The translations under genes were made by a program, and so were the position numbers. A stretch of 64,000 nucleotides of DNA. It comes from Zonotrichia leucophrys gambelii (taxonomy: Eukaryota > Chordata > Aves > Passeriformes > Passerellidae). Shown piece by piece: positions 1 through 30,300 of the stretch. The stretch is from the NCBI RefSeq assembly GCF_028769735.1, contig NC_088170.1:58747585-58811584 (forward strand), given 5' to 3'. The notes under the pieces were generated by a model. The model made no database searches. It saw only the letters and a list, made by a program, of their open reading frames with translations, and was not told the origin of the DNA. Within the stretch, counting starts at the first letter, position 1; each line of letters opens with the position of its first letter.

Positions 1-212
1 TCTGGGGCTGGCCCGGCTCGTGCTGAAAGGGACACAGCCCGGCCAGAGCCGCGGCCAGCCGGTTCCAGGCTGTCCCCTCCCCGTGCTCACAGGGACACAG
101 CCCGGCCAGAGCCGCGGCCAGCCGGTTCCAGGACTGTCCCCTCCCCGTGCTCACAGGGACACGGCCCGGCCAGAGCCGCGGCCCGCTCGGGGGCTGTCCC
201 GGCCCCAGGGAC
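1..212. repeat. GC-rich minisatellite, about 63-bp unit, three copies
   Basis: Units begin with GGGACA at 29, 92 and 156, giving periods of 63 and 64 bp. Each unit contains CCCGGCCAGAGCCGCGGCC. The third copy decays after about 180. The first bases of the window look like the tail of an earlier unit, so the array probably continues to the left. It lies just downstream of the PUS7 polyadenylation region and creates open frames on both strands that I do not regard as genes. Confidence 0.9.
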
Positions 213-415
213 GCGGTCTTGCACCTCACGGCCTCCCCACCCCTCCGCACGCAGCCGCTGTGGCGGGCGACGGGACTGCAGCACAGGTTTGCACTAGGCT
301 GAAAAGGCCAGGGCTCTTTAGAACAGCTGCACAATGTTTTTTTTCCCCCCAAGACGAAGGCCGGCTCGTTCCTCGCCAGCAAGGGGCAAGGGACAGGCGC
401 AAAGGAAGCACTTAC
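213..415. other. Flank between minisatellite and PUS7 3' end
   Basis: Mixed-composition sequence with no gene. On the minus strand the bases just past the proposed cleavage site are G/T-rich, which suits a downstream element for polyadenylation. Confidence 0.4.
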
Positions 416-1015
416 TGCTCAGAGTTTCAGGTTAGTTTATTTTTAGTACCTGTTCTTTGGTACAGGTATTAGCTGGAAAATACAAGTATTTTCTCAATGA
501 AAAGTGGAACTATTTAAAAGAGCTGTACAGCTTTACAGCACACAAAAGCCTTGCTAACAGAATCTGCTACCGCATCAGTGCAAATGCTACCAGCAAAACT
601 CCAGCAATACATATGTTCATCAGTATCTTAATTTTGTTGTAATCCTTCTTTCCCCATGTAATGCATTATATTTGAAAAGACTTCAAGAGTGGCTGAAGTC
701 TTCCTCATGAAAACATTCAGTGCTTGCCCAAAGAAAGCAAGCTAAACATTCTTCCAAGTCTAATGCCATTATAAGCACAATTCTAAAGATGCGCCCATGT
801 TACAGCTCAGGTAACTTACTCATTCAGTAAAAAGCACCAGTCACTAAAATCTGTATTATATTACAGTCACCATCTTGCAAAGGACTACTGAAGTTAAATG
901 CTAGCACTAAAAAACTTAAAAAAATACAAATCTCTTACTGTGACTCTTTAAAGATTTGTACAGAACGTGTAAATAAGAAAACACTTTGTTAAAATTAAGT
1001 CATCCTGCAGTTCAT
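416..1015 (-). other. PUS7: PUS7 3' untranslated region
   Basis: This is the stretch from the PUS7 stop codon to the likely cleavage site about 20 bases past the AATAAA on the minus strand. It is AT-rich, and I found no other canonical AATAAA in it. The length (about 600 nt) is an estimate, because the exact cleavage base cannot be read from sequence. Confidence 0.6.
436..441 (-). terminator. PUS7: Polyadenylation signal AATAAA of PUS7
   Basis: The plus strand reads TTTATT, which is AATAAA in the PUS7 direction, about 575 bases past the stop codon. It is the only canonical hexamer I see between the stop codon and the minisatellite. Confidence 0.6.
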
Positions 1016-18786
<17,771 letters not shown>

Positions 18787-18815
18787 GTTTAAGGCACAGG
18801 GTAGGATAGGAAGCC

Positions 18816-19435
18816 CTGGAAAAGAAGAAGAAAGGTTTATTTTCTGTCTAAGAGCAATATCAATACATAGGCACTTCACTCCAAGGACTCTGCCCTGTTC
18901 AACTTCTCAGGAAAACCATAAACTTTCTGCATTTAAGTTAAACATCAAGTAAACATTTTGAACACTTAGAAACAATACGTACTTGGGGAGGAAGAAGGAA
19001 GTCATTGAGGGCAGCATGCATGCTGGACTACAGCAGAGCAGGACTCAGTACCACACTGACCACTCTTGCACACCCTTACCGTGGCTGCCTGCAGGCCTGT
19101 GCACACACAGGCTCTGCTGTCAGCAGCAGTTTAGTGCCTAAGAAACTGTTTGCTCCCAAGCCTTCTCTTTAACATGACTACTCTCAATTATTCCCTTCTC
19201 TATCAAGATTCCATCTTGCAAAGACTGAGAGAGAACGGCTGAGATCCCACAAACCTGAAATCTCATGTCTTTGTTTTCTATGTGCTTCCAACACACACAA
19301 TGCTACACAGAATTCAAGGTGGCATCAATTCAGCCCAAAAGATAAGAGGGATGAGATACCAAAATCATTGAATCAGTGAGACAAACAAAACAACAAGGAA
19401 ATTAAACAATCTCTGAGAAGAACATGACTACTCAC
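18816..19435 (-). other. PUS7 5' intron segment, nothing recognised
   Basis: Ordinary non-coding sequence between coding exon 1 and the possible 5'UTR exon. Confidence 0.6.
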
Positions 19436-19495
19436 GCTGGTGGAATAGGGCTCAGAGTTGCAGCCTTTGTGTCAGCAGAACCACTGCCTTCAGAT
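19436..19495 (-). other. PUS7: Possible internal 5'UTR exon of PUS7
   Basis: On the minus strand a 60-bp segment is bounded by a good acceptor (CTCTTTTTTTCAG) and a consensus donor (GTGAGT). It lies between the CpG-island exon 1 and coding exon 1. Spliced to coding exon 1 it adds no in-frame ATG for PUS7, so it would be untranslated or an alternative exon. The call rests on splice signals only. Confidence 0.4.
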
Positions 19496-19699
19496 CTGAA
19501 AAAAAGAGGAAAATAACTTTTTGAGAAGGTTTTATGGAAAAAATATTATGGAACATATATGAATGCAATCACATATGGACTCAGACAGACATGTTAATAA
19601 ATACAACTGCCAAAGTATAACCATCCTAGTGACACAACATATTATTACTATTTAGCAAGCTACAGGGAAGAACTTCGGTTTTATTTCTAAGTGTATAAA

Positions 19700-20310
19700 A
19701 GCAAACCAGGGTTCCTAGAATTAGGCATGGACAGGACCTTTCTTCCAGCATCACCCAACTGGCACAGGAGTGTACTGTGGATGAAGTGCAGGTTTTGGTA
19801 GCAGAGGAGGCCATAAACTGCCCTGTGTGGGCCATGGCCAGTTCAGCTGGCTCCATAAACCCACTGCCTGCCACCCTCCAAGTCATGCAACAAGCACATG
19901 GCTCCCCTGCTCCAGTTCATCTGAGAAAGGGAGAAGCTGCCAGTGGCAGCAAAGGCAAAAGAAAGCACAGGAGGGGACACGTGACAGAGTGCTCAAAAAG
20001 GCACAGGGAAGCATGGAGAAGGGGACAACTGCTGAGGACACAGCTGGAGATGCACTCTTGGAAGGAAACTCTCCTCACTGGAGCAGGGACACTCCTGATG
20101 GGACTGACCTGTGGAGGTGCCCACGCTGGGACAGGGACACCCTAGAGGGGCCCAAGGAGAACACTCACATGGGAGCAGAAGAACCAAGCAGCAGAAACAA
20201 ATCTCCATATACCAACTCCAACCTCCTGCACTACCACTGCCTTCCCCAAGGGCCAGAGCACGACCTGAGGGCCATGGAGGAAAGGGGAAGAAAGGAGTTT
20301 TCTCCAAGTC
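19700..20310. repeat. GC-rich unclassified interspersed repeat candidate in PUS7 intron 1
   Basis: This block is clearly richer in GC than its AT-rich surroundings and has an internal near-repeat (CTGGAGCAGGGACACTCCTG near 20078 and CTGGGACAGGGACACCCTAG near 20125). Open frames of up to 176 codons exist in two frames on the plus strand, which is typical of base composition rather than coding. It looks like a lineage-specific transposon or LTR piece, but I cannot name the family. Confidence 0.4.
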
Positions 20311-21580
20311 TGTGTTTAGGTAGTGGTCTTCATAATATATCACCAGCCAACTGGTAATTAAAAGTTAACTAGTAATATATTAAATTCCCCATGTCAAGTC
20401 AATTTTGTCCACAACAACCAAGTTTCTAAATTAATAGGATTTAGCTGTTACTGAGAAATGAATCTAGGCAGGGAGCAGTATTTTAGAACTACATACATCA
20501 TCTTGTATTATTTCTCCAGCCACTAAATAGCATAATCTATCCAATTTTAAAGGGCATGTTAAAGGAAGTCCCACAACTAACTTGACAATCAGCATTTGCT
20601 GGGTTGGTAAGTAATTGTTACCAGTTAGCTGTTAGCCAGGGCTGACTTCATGGCCTGGACACCTAAGCGAAGAGATCACCAGCTTAGGCTAAAAAGGCAG
20701 GAACAACTGTTTTAGAAACGCCTGAAATGTTTTGCTCAAGTGAAGAACTGAAAATGAGTGCTACAAAAATAAATGAACAAAAGGGAAATAAGGAGAGAGT
20801 TAGAAAATTAAGTGTATGTATGGCATGAAGAGTGGTAAAACAAACACGCAGGAAAGCAGAACAATTAGCAAAACAATGTACCTTCAAGCTGAAAGCACCA
20901 ATTTTGTCTGTCTTCAAATAAAAGTTCATAAAATCCTTCTTTCAAGAGGAACAACACATAAAAGCCATAGCCAAGTGAAGCAATTCACCACTGTTTCCAG
21001 ACTCTCTTGCCATGTACCAAAATTTACAGAGGCTGGGTTATAAAGCACTGAAGTGGAAAAGGCTTTTAGATGACTTGTATCTTCACACAGCGAACAAAAC
21101 AGCATTCAGCACAGTGAAATCCTCTGAGACACCTGCCAAAGGTAGTAAGAAAAGAAATTTCGTGCTTCTTAAACAAAACTGTAATACCTAGTTATTGATT
21201 TATACAGACTGTTAGGAGAATTTGATGTTGGGCACAAACACTCCGGAGCTGTCACACACAGACTGTTCTCACAGCAGAACAGTGACTCACATACTACAGA
21301 GTGCTATGCTGTGCCCCACGGCAGCCATCGCCGGGATAAATTCTGCAGGGTAATTGCCTGAAGGAGCACGCTGAAGCGAGCGGGCACGCACTGCCTCACT
21401 TGCGCAGGCTGCCAGCGAGAGGCTCCTATTATTTTCTGACAGCTGCTCAATTGTCTCGGCCCTTTTCCTAACAGGTGTTTCCATAAAAGCCAGAATCTGC
21501 ATAAACATCAACTCCGCAGCAATTTCGATGTTCAAACAGAGACTGAGTGTACTACTACAAATAAAACACTTGACTCTCCG
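20311..21580 (-). other. PUS7 first intron, no feature recognised
   Basis: AT-rich sequence grading into the CpG island on the right. No gene or named repeat. Confidence 0.6.
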
Positions 21581-21589
21581 CAACAAGAA

Positions 21590-22350
21590 CCGCCGAGCGA
21601 TTACTGCTGGCGCGGCACGGCGGGGGCTGCAGGGCGCTGAGGAGCCGAGGTGCGAAGCCGCTTCCTCATGAGACGAGGCACGTGCGATTAAAAGGCGACC
21701 GAGAGGAGCGCGATGGTGCCGCAGCAGCGCCCCAAGGCCAAGCCTAGCGGGGAGGGCAGCGGCGCTCGGAGCCCGCGGGCCGGGCCGGGCCGGGCCGAGC
21801 CGCCGCCACAGCGCCGGAAGAGCCGCTGCGAGCGCCGAGGCTGCCGGGGCAGGGCGGGAGGACGCGCTGGGGCTGGGGCAGGCGGGGCGGCAGCAGGAAG
21901 GGCTCTGCCGCGGGGTCCCGGCAACACGCGGCGCAACACGGGAGCGGCAGGGATAGCCCGGCGCCGGCGGGGGCGAAGATCCCCGAGGCAGAGCCCCCCT
22001 GGCTCCACCGCGGAGCTCCGCGCGGCTGCCGGGGCAGGGAGGGCGCAGCTCCGCCCGCCGCTGGGCAGGAGCCGCCGAGGGGGAGCCACTTACCCGCACG
22101 GCGGCACGGGAGGACGGCCCGGGCGTCAGCGCGGCGGGGCGGGCGGCGGAGGCGGCGCGGAACGGGCCCGGCCCAGCCCCGCGCGGGCGGAGGCGGCCCC
22201 AGGCTGCGCCCGCCCCCGGCCGGCCCCGGCGCGCTGACGCCGGGCGGGGAGCGGAGCCGGGCCGGGAGGTGGGACCGGGCCAGGGGCTGCTCCTGCTTCC
22301 CGCGCTTCCGACACCGCCCGCCCGCTCGGGATGCCTGGGAAGAGGCTGGG
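21590..22350. promoter_or_regulatory. PUS7: CpG island promoter of PUS7
   Basis: Very high GC and CpG density, abruptly different from both flanks, with multiple GC boxes (GGGCGG near 22137 and 22242) and no TATA element. Canonical E-boxes CACGTG lie at 21679-21684 within the island and at 22474-22479 just upstream. TGACG half-sites occur as a 12-bp inverted pair, GGCGTCAGCGCG at 22122-22133 and CGCGCTGACGCC at 22230-22241. All long open frames here are composition artefacts. Confidence 0.85.
22094..22250 (-). other. PUS7: PUS7 exon 1, non-coding (start approximate)
   Basis: A consensus splice donor, GCGG followed by GTAAGTGG, lies at 22093 reading leftward. It sits inside the CpG island and fits the non-coding first exon known for this gene in mammals. 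The 5' boundary is a guess, since the transcription start cannot be read. Confidence 0.6.
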
Positions 22351-22419
22351 GTAGGCAGGCGGAAAAACTGCAACTGTGCAGAACAAAAGTTTAATTTCTG
22401 AAAGGCGGCTATAGCCAAA

Positions 22420-25400
22420 GCAGGGAATCGTGAACACGAGATGAGGCCTTCCTGAGCCTCCTGGTATCTGAAACACGTGGCGCTAATTGAACATTAGTCC
22501 CAGGACAGGGGAATGTACCATTGAAAACCTACACTGTAACTATGCAAATCACTTTGAAAACCAGGCCAGATCTGTGCTATCAGTCTTTTCTGATGCAGTC
22601 AGAATGTCATCTTCTACCCTCTTTTCTATTTTAAGCACTGGTGCAAGGAAAGTATTTTCATTAACTTCAACACGTAGATTTGTCCTTATTTTTAAGACCC
22701 TGTGTGTCATGTCCCAATCCCAGCCTGTCTCAGACTTCCTCTGAGCCAGGCTATTAATAATTTAGCGTCTCATACTTCTTATTCTCTAGTTGTATTCACA
22801 GTCTTAGTGATGAGACTTACAACTGGTATATGTATATGGGTAACTTATTTTCTCATCTCTTGTACTTACCTTCTCTCATGGAGTAGAATAAGTAACACAA
22901 TGAAGTACTTTGCTCGGAATTTAAAAAATCCCAGGTATGCATGAATTCCTCAATGACTAGCTTATAAAAGACCTCATATTGGAAAAAAGAAAGGAGCAAA
23001 GATGCAGCTCTCCTTAGGTCTGAGCAGAGATGGATCTATGGAGATTTATTTATTTTATAAAACCCTAGGGGATCAAATCTTTGTCTTTTCTACAGAGCTT
23101 TAGTTTACCCCCTCCCTGTCCAGCCTTCACACTTTGAACTTAATTAACCTACCAGATACCAGTAGGGATATCAGGAATGGCTTCAGTGCACTTCTGAGGA
23201 GAGGTGAACAGTGGACTGGAAGCAGCAATGGAGGTTAGTGATTGACAGGGCAGATAATGGCTCTTCTGACAGCTGTAGTGCCAAGGAGGAAGGCAGTGCT
23301 AGGACATCAACTATGTGTCATTTGAACATTGCTGTCATTTGGCCATTGACTATGGCTGTGGTATTTTGAAAAGTTGTTTCTTCACCTCTCCCAGGCAAAA
23401 ACATCTTGCTGAAAATATCTGGCTGGGGAAAACATTCAGCAAGACTTCTACCATGCATTGGTCCAACTTTTTCTGTCATGTAACTTCTTGCTTCTATCTT
23501 TTGCAGGAGAACTTCCCTAAAATACTTATTTTTCCTCCTCAAAATTCCTACATTAAGTACCTCCTTGTCTTCAAAATCCTTGTCAGTAATTAAGTAGCTT
23601 CTATCTTACAACTGTGCTTGGTATGATAATTACCCTTCTCTTAGTTTTCCCTGTTGACTACGTGTTCATCTATCATCCCCTACCATCAGCTCAGATGGAA
23701 TTTGGAGTGGTATGAAGTACCTCATACACTGAAGAACCAGCATTTTGAAGGACCTGCAGGTGCTACCACAAGGTAAATAGATTAATAAGATCATTCTCAT
23801 GTGTTTCCCAAGTCTTCTAATATATTCAGAAAAGTTTATTACTCCTTTCTCAATACCGACAAGATTCTCTGACATATTAAAGAATTGTCTGACTGTCTGA
23901 GAATCACAGACAAAATGCACAAGATCACCCTTTCTATGATTTGGGGGCTGGAAAGAGGGAAATGCTCTGAAGGTCTGCTTCAGAGATAAAACTGATCCAC
24001 CCTGGCAGGTAGAAACCATCAGTAGAGTTCACTGAAGATGGCTTTCTCAGTCACCTCCTGTTATGATCTACCCTTAACATGGTTTCCAAGTGGAAGCTGG
24101 CAAAGGGCTCACAGTCATGACCTCTTTCTCTTTCCATTAGTCAAGTGCTCCTTTTACATATGGAGTTATTCTGTAAAATATAAAAAGAAAATAATAATGT
24201 GGTTTGAGCTTGATTTTTTTTCCTCTGGTTAGTTTAACAATTAAAACCCCTTCTATTATAAATTATCTAATATATCCATCGGTTGGTGTCATTACAATAT
24301 TATCTTAATCTCTATTACAATGTATCACTATATTCCCACAGAAACTTTGTTAAATGTAACCTAAAGGAGGTTTGTTTTGTGGAAAAAAAATACGAGCAAG
24401 CTCTAATAAGTTTGTGATGTCTTCCTACTCTCAGGCTCCCTAGGAGGGGAAATCAGGATAGCACATCTCAGCAGATGGGAGCATAAATCTGGCTAGGAAG
24501 AGAACGCAAGTGAGAAGCATCTTGAGTCAATCTCCTTCAAAGATGCTCGTTGAAAATCTGAAGGTACAAAGTTGAGATGTTCCCAGTCTATAGAAAAAGC
24601 TAATAAAATAGAGCAGCAATAACTGCTCTCACTCTTGTTCAGTTTTATGCCTCCCAGGGGCACAGGCAATCAGGCAGATAAGTTGTAATTTTACACCCCT
24701 TTGCACCAGCTGCACTTAACTAACCTGATTTTTACCTGCCACTAATAGCACCACAGAGAACTAAAACCAAAGAACTATTAAAAGCCTAAAGTATTTTTCA
24801 TATGTAGGTTTTTTTGCATTTTTCATGCTTATTTTGAGGCCTTGCATGAAGCAAAAACTGGGGGTGATAACTCATTACCATGCAAAATTTAAAAATATAG
24901 AAGTATGAAGAAGAGATTTTTTTGAAAATACAGAATTTTGTTCACAACGCAATTTCAGCAAGAAGGTTCCTTGAGGAATTTTGAAAACTGTCCAAAATGA
25001 ATCATACAGATTTCCAAAATAATGACAAAAATGAATTTCCAAGAAAACAAGTTATCAGTTTATAGCACTTTAATAGGCCATCACCTTTAAGTTGATGCTT
25101 CCCCTTTTCCCTTCACCCATTATTTTCTTTTAAATAAAAAGCTGCTTAGTTTTGCAATTAATCTCTAAATCCATTTGTCAATTAGTTGGCAATCGAAGAA
25201 AGGTGGAGAAGCATTTTATCTAGACAGATGAGGAGAATTTTAGGCAGAGAGGGTTTTTTTTTTTTGACCAAGTCTGTTTAGATCTAAAAAAATTAATGTG
25301 CTCTACAGGCTCTAAAATAAAAATGCATTTGACTATAGAAAATCAACCTTAAGCATAGGATTGGGAGGTAACTGTGAAATATGTTTTCTCTTTTTACCTT

Positions 25401-27286
25401 AATTTCACCATTAGGCAATTGACTCAGGGGTGCTGTAAAGCTTTGCAGCAGTGTAGACAAAACAGGATGTGATCACCCACAGATCTGAGTGGCAGCATTC
25501 AGCTTTTGCAGAGATGATAAAGAGCAAACACAATATGAAATAGGGATCTGCACTGGAAGAATAATTCTGTATTTCTGCCCCTATTCACAATTATCTCAGA
25601 AGGCCTTTAAGGGGTGAAAGACCTTCCTTGTATTTGTGCAAGGGAGGAGGGAACAGCTGGGATGGGACAGAGGCTGGAGTGTGAGCTGCCCACAGGGCTG
25701 ATGAGGGCTGCAGAGGAGCAGGGCTGGGGAGGGATGCTGGGTGGGACCCTCTCTTGCAGCAAAGCTGCTGCCTCACACACAGCAGGAAAAGCCAAGGTTA
25801 CAAAGGTGGAGGGAGAAATGAGCTCTCCTGTCAGCTCATGCTGCGTTCATGGGGAAGCCTGCGGGGTAGCAGAGTGTGCTCTTTACATGCCTGCCTGCCT
25901 TGCCTGTGCCTGCTGTCACACTGGGCTTTCCATAAGTTATTTTAGCTGCCTTTGATCACTGTCACTGCTGTGAAATTTTGTACCTTATTAAGCTCCTGGT
26001 AAAGTGCCTGTTTTCCTCAGTGCAAATTGGATCTGGCCACTAAAAACTGCTAAGAAGTCACAGCATTCATATCAAAGATTCACAGATGTGAAAATGAAAT
26101 GGATGGTGGGAATACCTGGGGTATTTTTTACTCAGTTATGAATGACTTTAAACTCTCATTCCTCATCATCCATACAGAAAATCCTGGTACCTGAGTTTGG
26201 CTAACTCGCAGATTATAGCCATAATGTAGTACTCCTTCTTTATGTGCCTAATTCTGCATGCAGACAATAAAATCCAGAATACAAATTATCTTTCACCTTT
26301 CTATCACCCATCACTTTCCTGCTGTTTGAAGATACTGGGATATATGAAGGAGACCTCTGGCATTCCTCATTCACATATGGAGCTGTTCAAAGTGATTAGC
26401 ACTGGCAAAAGTAAACCCTGGGTCCTCCTGGCTGCTTGACAAGAAGAGCACAACTGACTTCAGGCTACTCTGTAGAAGCAGTGCAGAAAACAGGAAATAG
26501 GTAATATTAAGTGTGTAATTTCACAGCAGTTTGTTTTATCTGAGCACTCACTGGGCCAGTGCAGCCATACTAGGAGAACATAAATAAGGGGTCCTATGCA
26601 GGCAAGGATGAGGAGCAGAATCCTCTCAGGTATGTGCTAGCTGATCAGCTGGGAACATTGAATATGTTCTGAGAGCAACACCTTAACTGTATTTTTCAGT
26701 GTACAAAATTACCCTGTAGCTATGAAATAAGTGCTGTGTTAGGGATAATTTGTACATCATGCAAAGTTTGGCTGTGGGGCATAGTGGAAGCTGCATAGTG
26801 GGCTGCTACAGTGGTTTGCCTGATTCTGTTCCTTCTGTTAGACACTTGTCAATGTTGCTGATGAATAGTAAGGAGGAAAGAAATCTGGAAAATCCCTAAA
26901 CCAAGTGATAGAGTATTAGATTCATATTTCTGGTGCCAGTTTGTCAGACAATCCATGGAATTACTACACAAGGTATAAACAGGAGAGAATTCTAAATATA
27001 ATTTTTAGTATCCGGATAACCTCGGAATGTAACAAAGCTTTTCAGCAAAATGAGACATTAAATGCAGACTGTTTTGTTACATTTACTTCTCCAGAAAGGC
27101 ACCCAAACCCTGTTCTATTTGTGCTACTCTGTTTCTGTGGAAACTGTGTGTTGAAGTGGAATAGAAAAAGCAGGGAAAAAAGAATGAGAGGTGAAGTGTT
27201 TTTGGCTGAAGTCCCGTTGGCCAGTCACAGTTTGAGCTGGGGTAAGTCAGACAAGCAACCCCTCAATACTGAAGTCCAGAGTTTTC
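22420..27286. other. Intergenic sequence, no gene recognised
   Basis: AT-rich sequence upstream of PUS7. Short open frames on both strands show no similarity that I recognise. A GC-richer patch at about 25610-25930 gives open frames of about 110 codons in overlapping frames, which I read as composition only. Confidence 0.65.
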
Positions 27287-27310
27287 TTTCTTCTTCTTCT
27301 TCTTCTTCTT
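27287..27310. repeat. (TTC)n microsatellite
   Basis: Eight uninterrupted TTC units. Confidence 0.95.
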
Positions 27311-30300
27311 AGCTTGTGGTGAGGGAGGAGCCTGGTTCAACAGACACTATTCAGAAAGTGGTTGCTTAAGTTTTATCTGGGTTTTCCCCTGTCTTTTGCT
27401 CATATCAAAGAAGTAAAATTTACAGATATTTTATGCTACAATAATTTTAGTCAATTGTGATGTTAGAGAATAGCTCCCTAAAGCAGTAGAGGGAGATTTG
27501 CTCTGAAAGGAGCCTTCCATTGATGGACAAGTTTCACAGTCACTGCTCTTTTGAAAAGCACCATTGTGTCCTTGAAAGGACAGTCTCCTCTTCCAGGACT
27601 GAAAAAATACCTTTTAATCTTTCTAGGGCTTCCAACACATGCATGTTTTTGATGAATTACTATAAAAGACAAACAGCCTTGACTAATAAACTCAGCTCCT
27701 TATTTTCTGTTCCCTGACAATTGGTTCACTGCCAGTCATACTGCTTTTTACAAGAATAAAACCCTTTATTTAAAATAATATCTAAATGAACTTCTTAATA
27801 TATTGTTATTTTTTTCTGTTGTTGACCAGTGTTTGCCTGCTGCCTGTGGGTGTGGGTCCAGGTAAAAATTCTATGCTGATACAGTTGGGATTGATGGCTT
27901 TATTCTGTAGAAATAGAAGCAAGGGTGGATCTATTTCTACCACATATACACAAAAAAATGACCAAACTATCACTGCAGTCTTGTTCTCCAGTTTGGAAAG
28001 TCAGGGCATTTTCCTGTCTAGCCTCAGTAAATGATGCTACAGAAAATCAAATAGAAATGTGCAGCACATAACATTATGCCCAAAGTAATTCTGAAACTCC
28101 TGCTGGAACAGATAAAATAGTTTGGAAGAATGCAGATTCTGGAGGAAAAATTAACTAAGAGACTGACATTAGCTTTTTAAATTCAGATCTAAATGTGTGC
28201 AGACTCAAAAATATCTGAATAATTTCTTACAAAGAGAAGGTGAAAGGAAGGGCCAAACAGGGAGAGTACCTGTACATTTTCAGGCTTCTACATGAAGCAG
28301 TGAGCACCTACTTCTTTCTCTGCTGCTGCTTCAGCTTCTTAATAGACTTTTAAATCTATTCCAGTCTCCCTCTAATCTCTATGCATGGGAGTTAGCAGTC
28401 AAACATGAAGAGAGTTGACTGGAACAATTCAAGGAACCCTGCAGCCCTTTCCTTTTGTATGCTTGTAGTGTGTTACACTGTGCATGGAAGCACCAGAAAG
28501 AGAAAAAAGCAGAAAAGCAGGGAGTTGTTACCAGGCACTGGTGCTGCCTTCATTCTTTTGTTTTCTTATGGAAACATTCTTAATGTTTTCATAAACTACA
28601 GCTGAGCTGCAGGTCAACCTAACTTTTCATTTTATTTGTAAGCCATTCTACATTTTAGAAGTATTTATTATTTACAGTTGGCAGGTCTGATTACACTTCT
28701 CCTTAGGTTATGCAGGCTTTCAGTTTGACAGCTTAAGAAATACCTGTTTGTTGAACTGCTTACTGCTATTCACCAATTTGTAATGAATAGGAAGTTCAGG
28801 TCACACAAAGACATTATGGATACAGTCAGAACATGCCAGAAACACAATACATTGAAGCAACACTCCATTAACCCAAGTTAGGTAGTGCAGAAAATCACAT
28901 TTATATCAAGTTATGCTTTAGGAGACAAATTAGCCTGTTATTCACTGTAATCCATAAAATTCTCCAGGCACAGAAGAGAAGGCATTAATCAGCAGCTATT
29001 TGGCTCTACACACCTCCTTACAATAGGGTCTGGAACTGCCTTTTACAAACTGAGAAAGTGTGAAAAACTCTTTCCAGTGCAGTAGGAAAGTCCCATTTGA
29101 AAATCAAGACAGCCAAGCTAGGTAAACAGCCTCCACAGAAACACTGTGCTCCCTGCTGCACTGTGACACCACACAGCAGCCCTGGGTGGGCAGGTTCTGT
29201 ACAGACACTTTCCTGTGGACAGCACACTCCTCTGCAGACAGAGTGTTCTTTCATAGGTCCATTAGGTTTTCATGCCACTGTTAGTCACTGCAGGCCTACA
29301 AATAATAATTCCACTCATTTTCCTGGTGTTACTTTTCCCATTACAGACATACAGTTGAGGATAGAGTGGCAATTACGACCTGAATAGTCATGTACAAATG
29401 CATTGTATTTCCAATGCTTTCTCTCTGACAACCATACAGTCTAATAAACCACCAAAGCTCCTTAACACATTTTGAAGCATCCCTCTACAGAGCTGTTCAA
29501 TCACATACTTCCTTAGATACATTCAGAAGAGATCCCTTAAAAAAGCCTTCCTAAGTGTGTATTTTTACAAAATGCATTTATGTAGTGTGTGAACAGCATC
29601 TGCATCCTCTAGCAGCACACAGTATTTGCCATTGAACTGATACTGAGAAAAAAAAATCTCCTATAACACACTGCAGACAAATTTTCAGAAGTGTTTAGCT
29701 CCAGGTATCTAGATCAGCTCCAGGTAGCTCAAGGTAGCCAGCTCACAGTGCTCTACCCAAGTTAAAAGAATTCAGTTTCAGCATTTTTCATAACTTTTTT
29801 AAAAACTGCAAAAATTACAAGGGCAAGTTGCTTGAATCCCCCCATGGTCAATAACAGCATATTGATAAAGGCATGCTGAGTTTTTCTCACCAAAAATAAG
29901 ACAGTAGCAAGAAACCGCTACTGTGTTTCATGAGTAGTAAAACTAATGTAGGTTGTTTTTTAATAAATTTGTATTCTGTGTTCTTTACAACTTCCCACCA
30001 TGATGCCATCAAAATATCCTTTCAGCCTTTTTCTTTTCTTCCTAGACTTCCTTCCAATACCCTCAGCTCCCTTCTGTATCTCAGATGCCTTCCCCCCACC
30101 TTGTAATTCTGGTAATTTGTACATAATTCCAGTCATTTGTACATCATTTGTACACCCTCTGCTTGCCTTTTTCCAGCTTGTTGCTGGGACTGCAGTAGGA
30201 GAATGGGTTGACTCATTCAAATCCTGCCAAACAGAGTAGAAGGCTCCTCAGTTTCCCTTCATTTGCTGTCAAGAGACACATTAGTAGTGGCTATCCCAGT

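Noticed and set aside
20..472. 150-codon open frame at the left edge
   Set aside because: It is generated by the minisatellite and runs into the PUS7 3' end in antisense.
18787..18879. Upstream extension of the PUS7 frame to an earlier ATG (MKCLCIDIAL...)
   Set aside because: It crosses a good splice acceptor at 18816-18817 and has no similarity to PUS7. The conserved start is at 18786.
19777..20357. 122- and 176-codon frames in PUS7 intron 1
   Set aside because: Overlapping frames in a GC-rich repeat-like block with no known protein. Treated as repeat-derived.
21287..22476. Several long open frames on both strands over the PUS7 CpG island
   Set aside because: Same composition effect. The region fits a promoter and non-coding exon 1 with a splice donor at 22093.
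30216..30224. TTCAAATCC resembling a tRNA B box
   Set aside because: No cloverleaf arms or A box at the right distance upstream.
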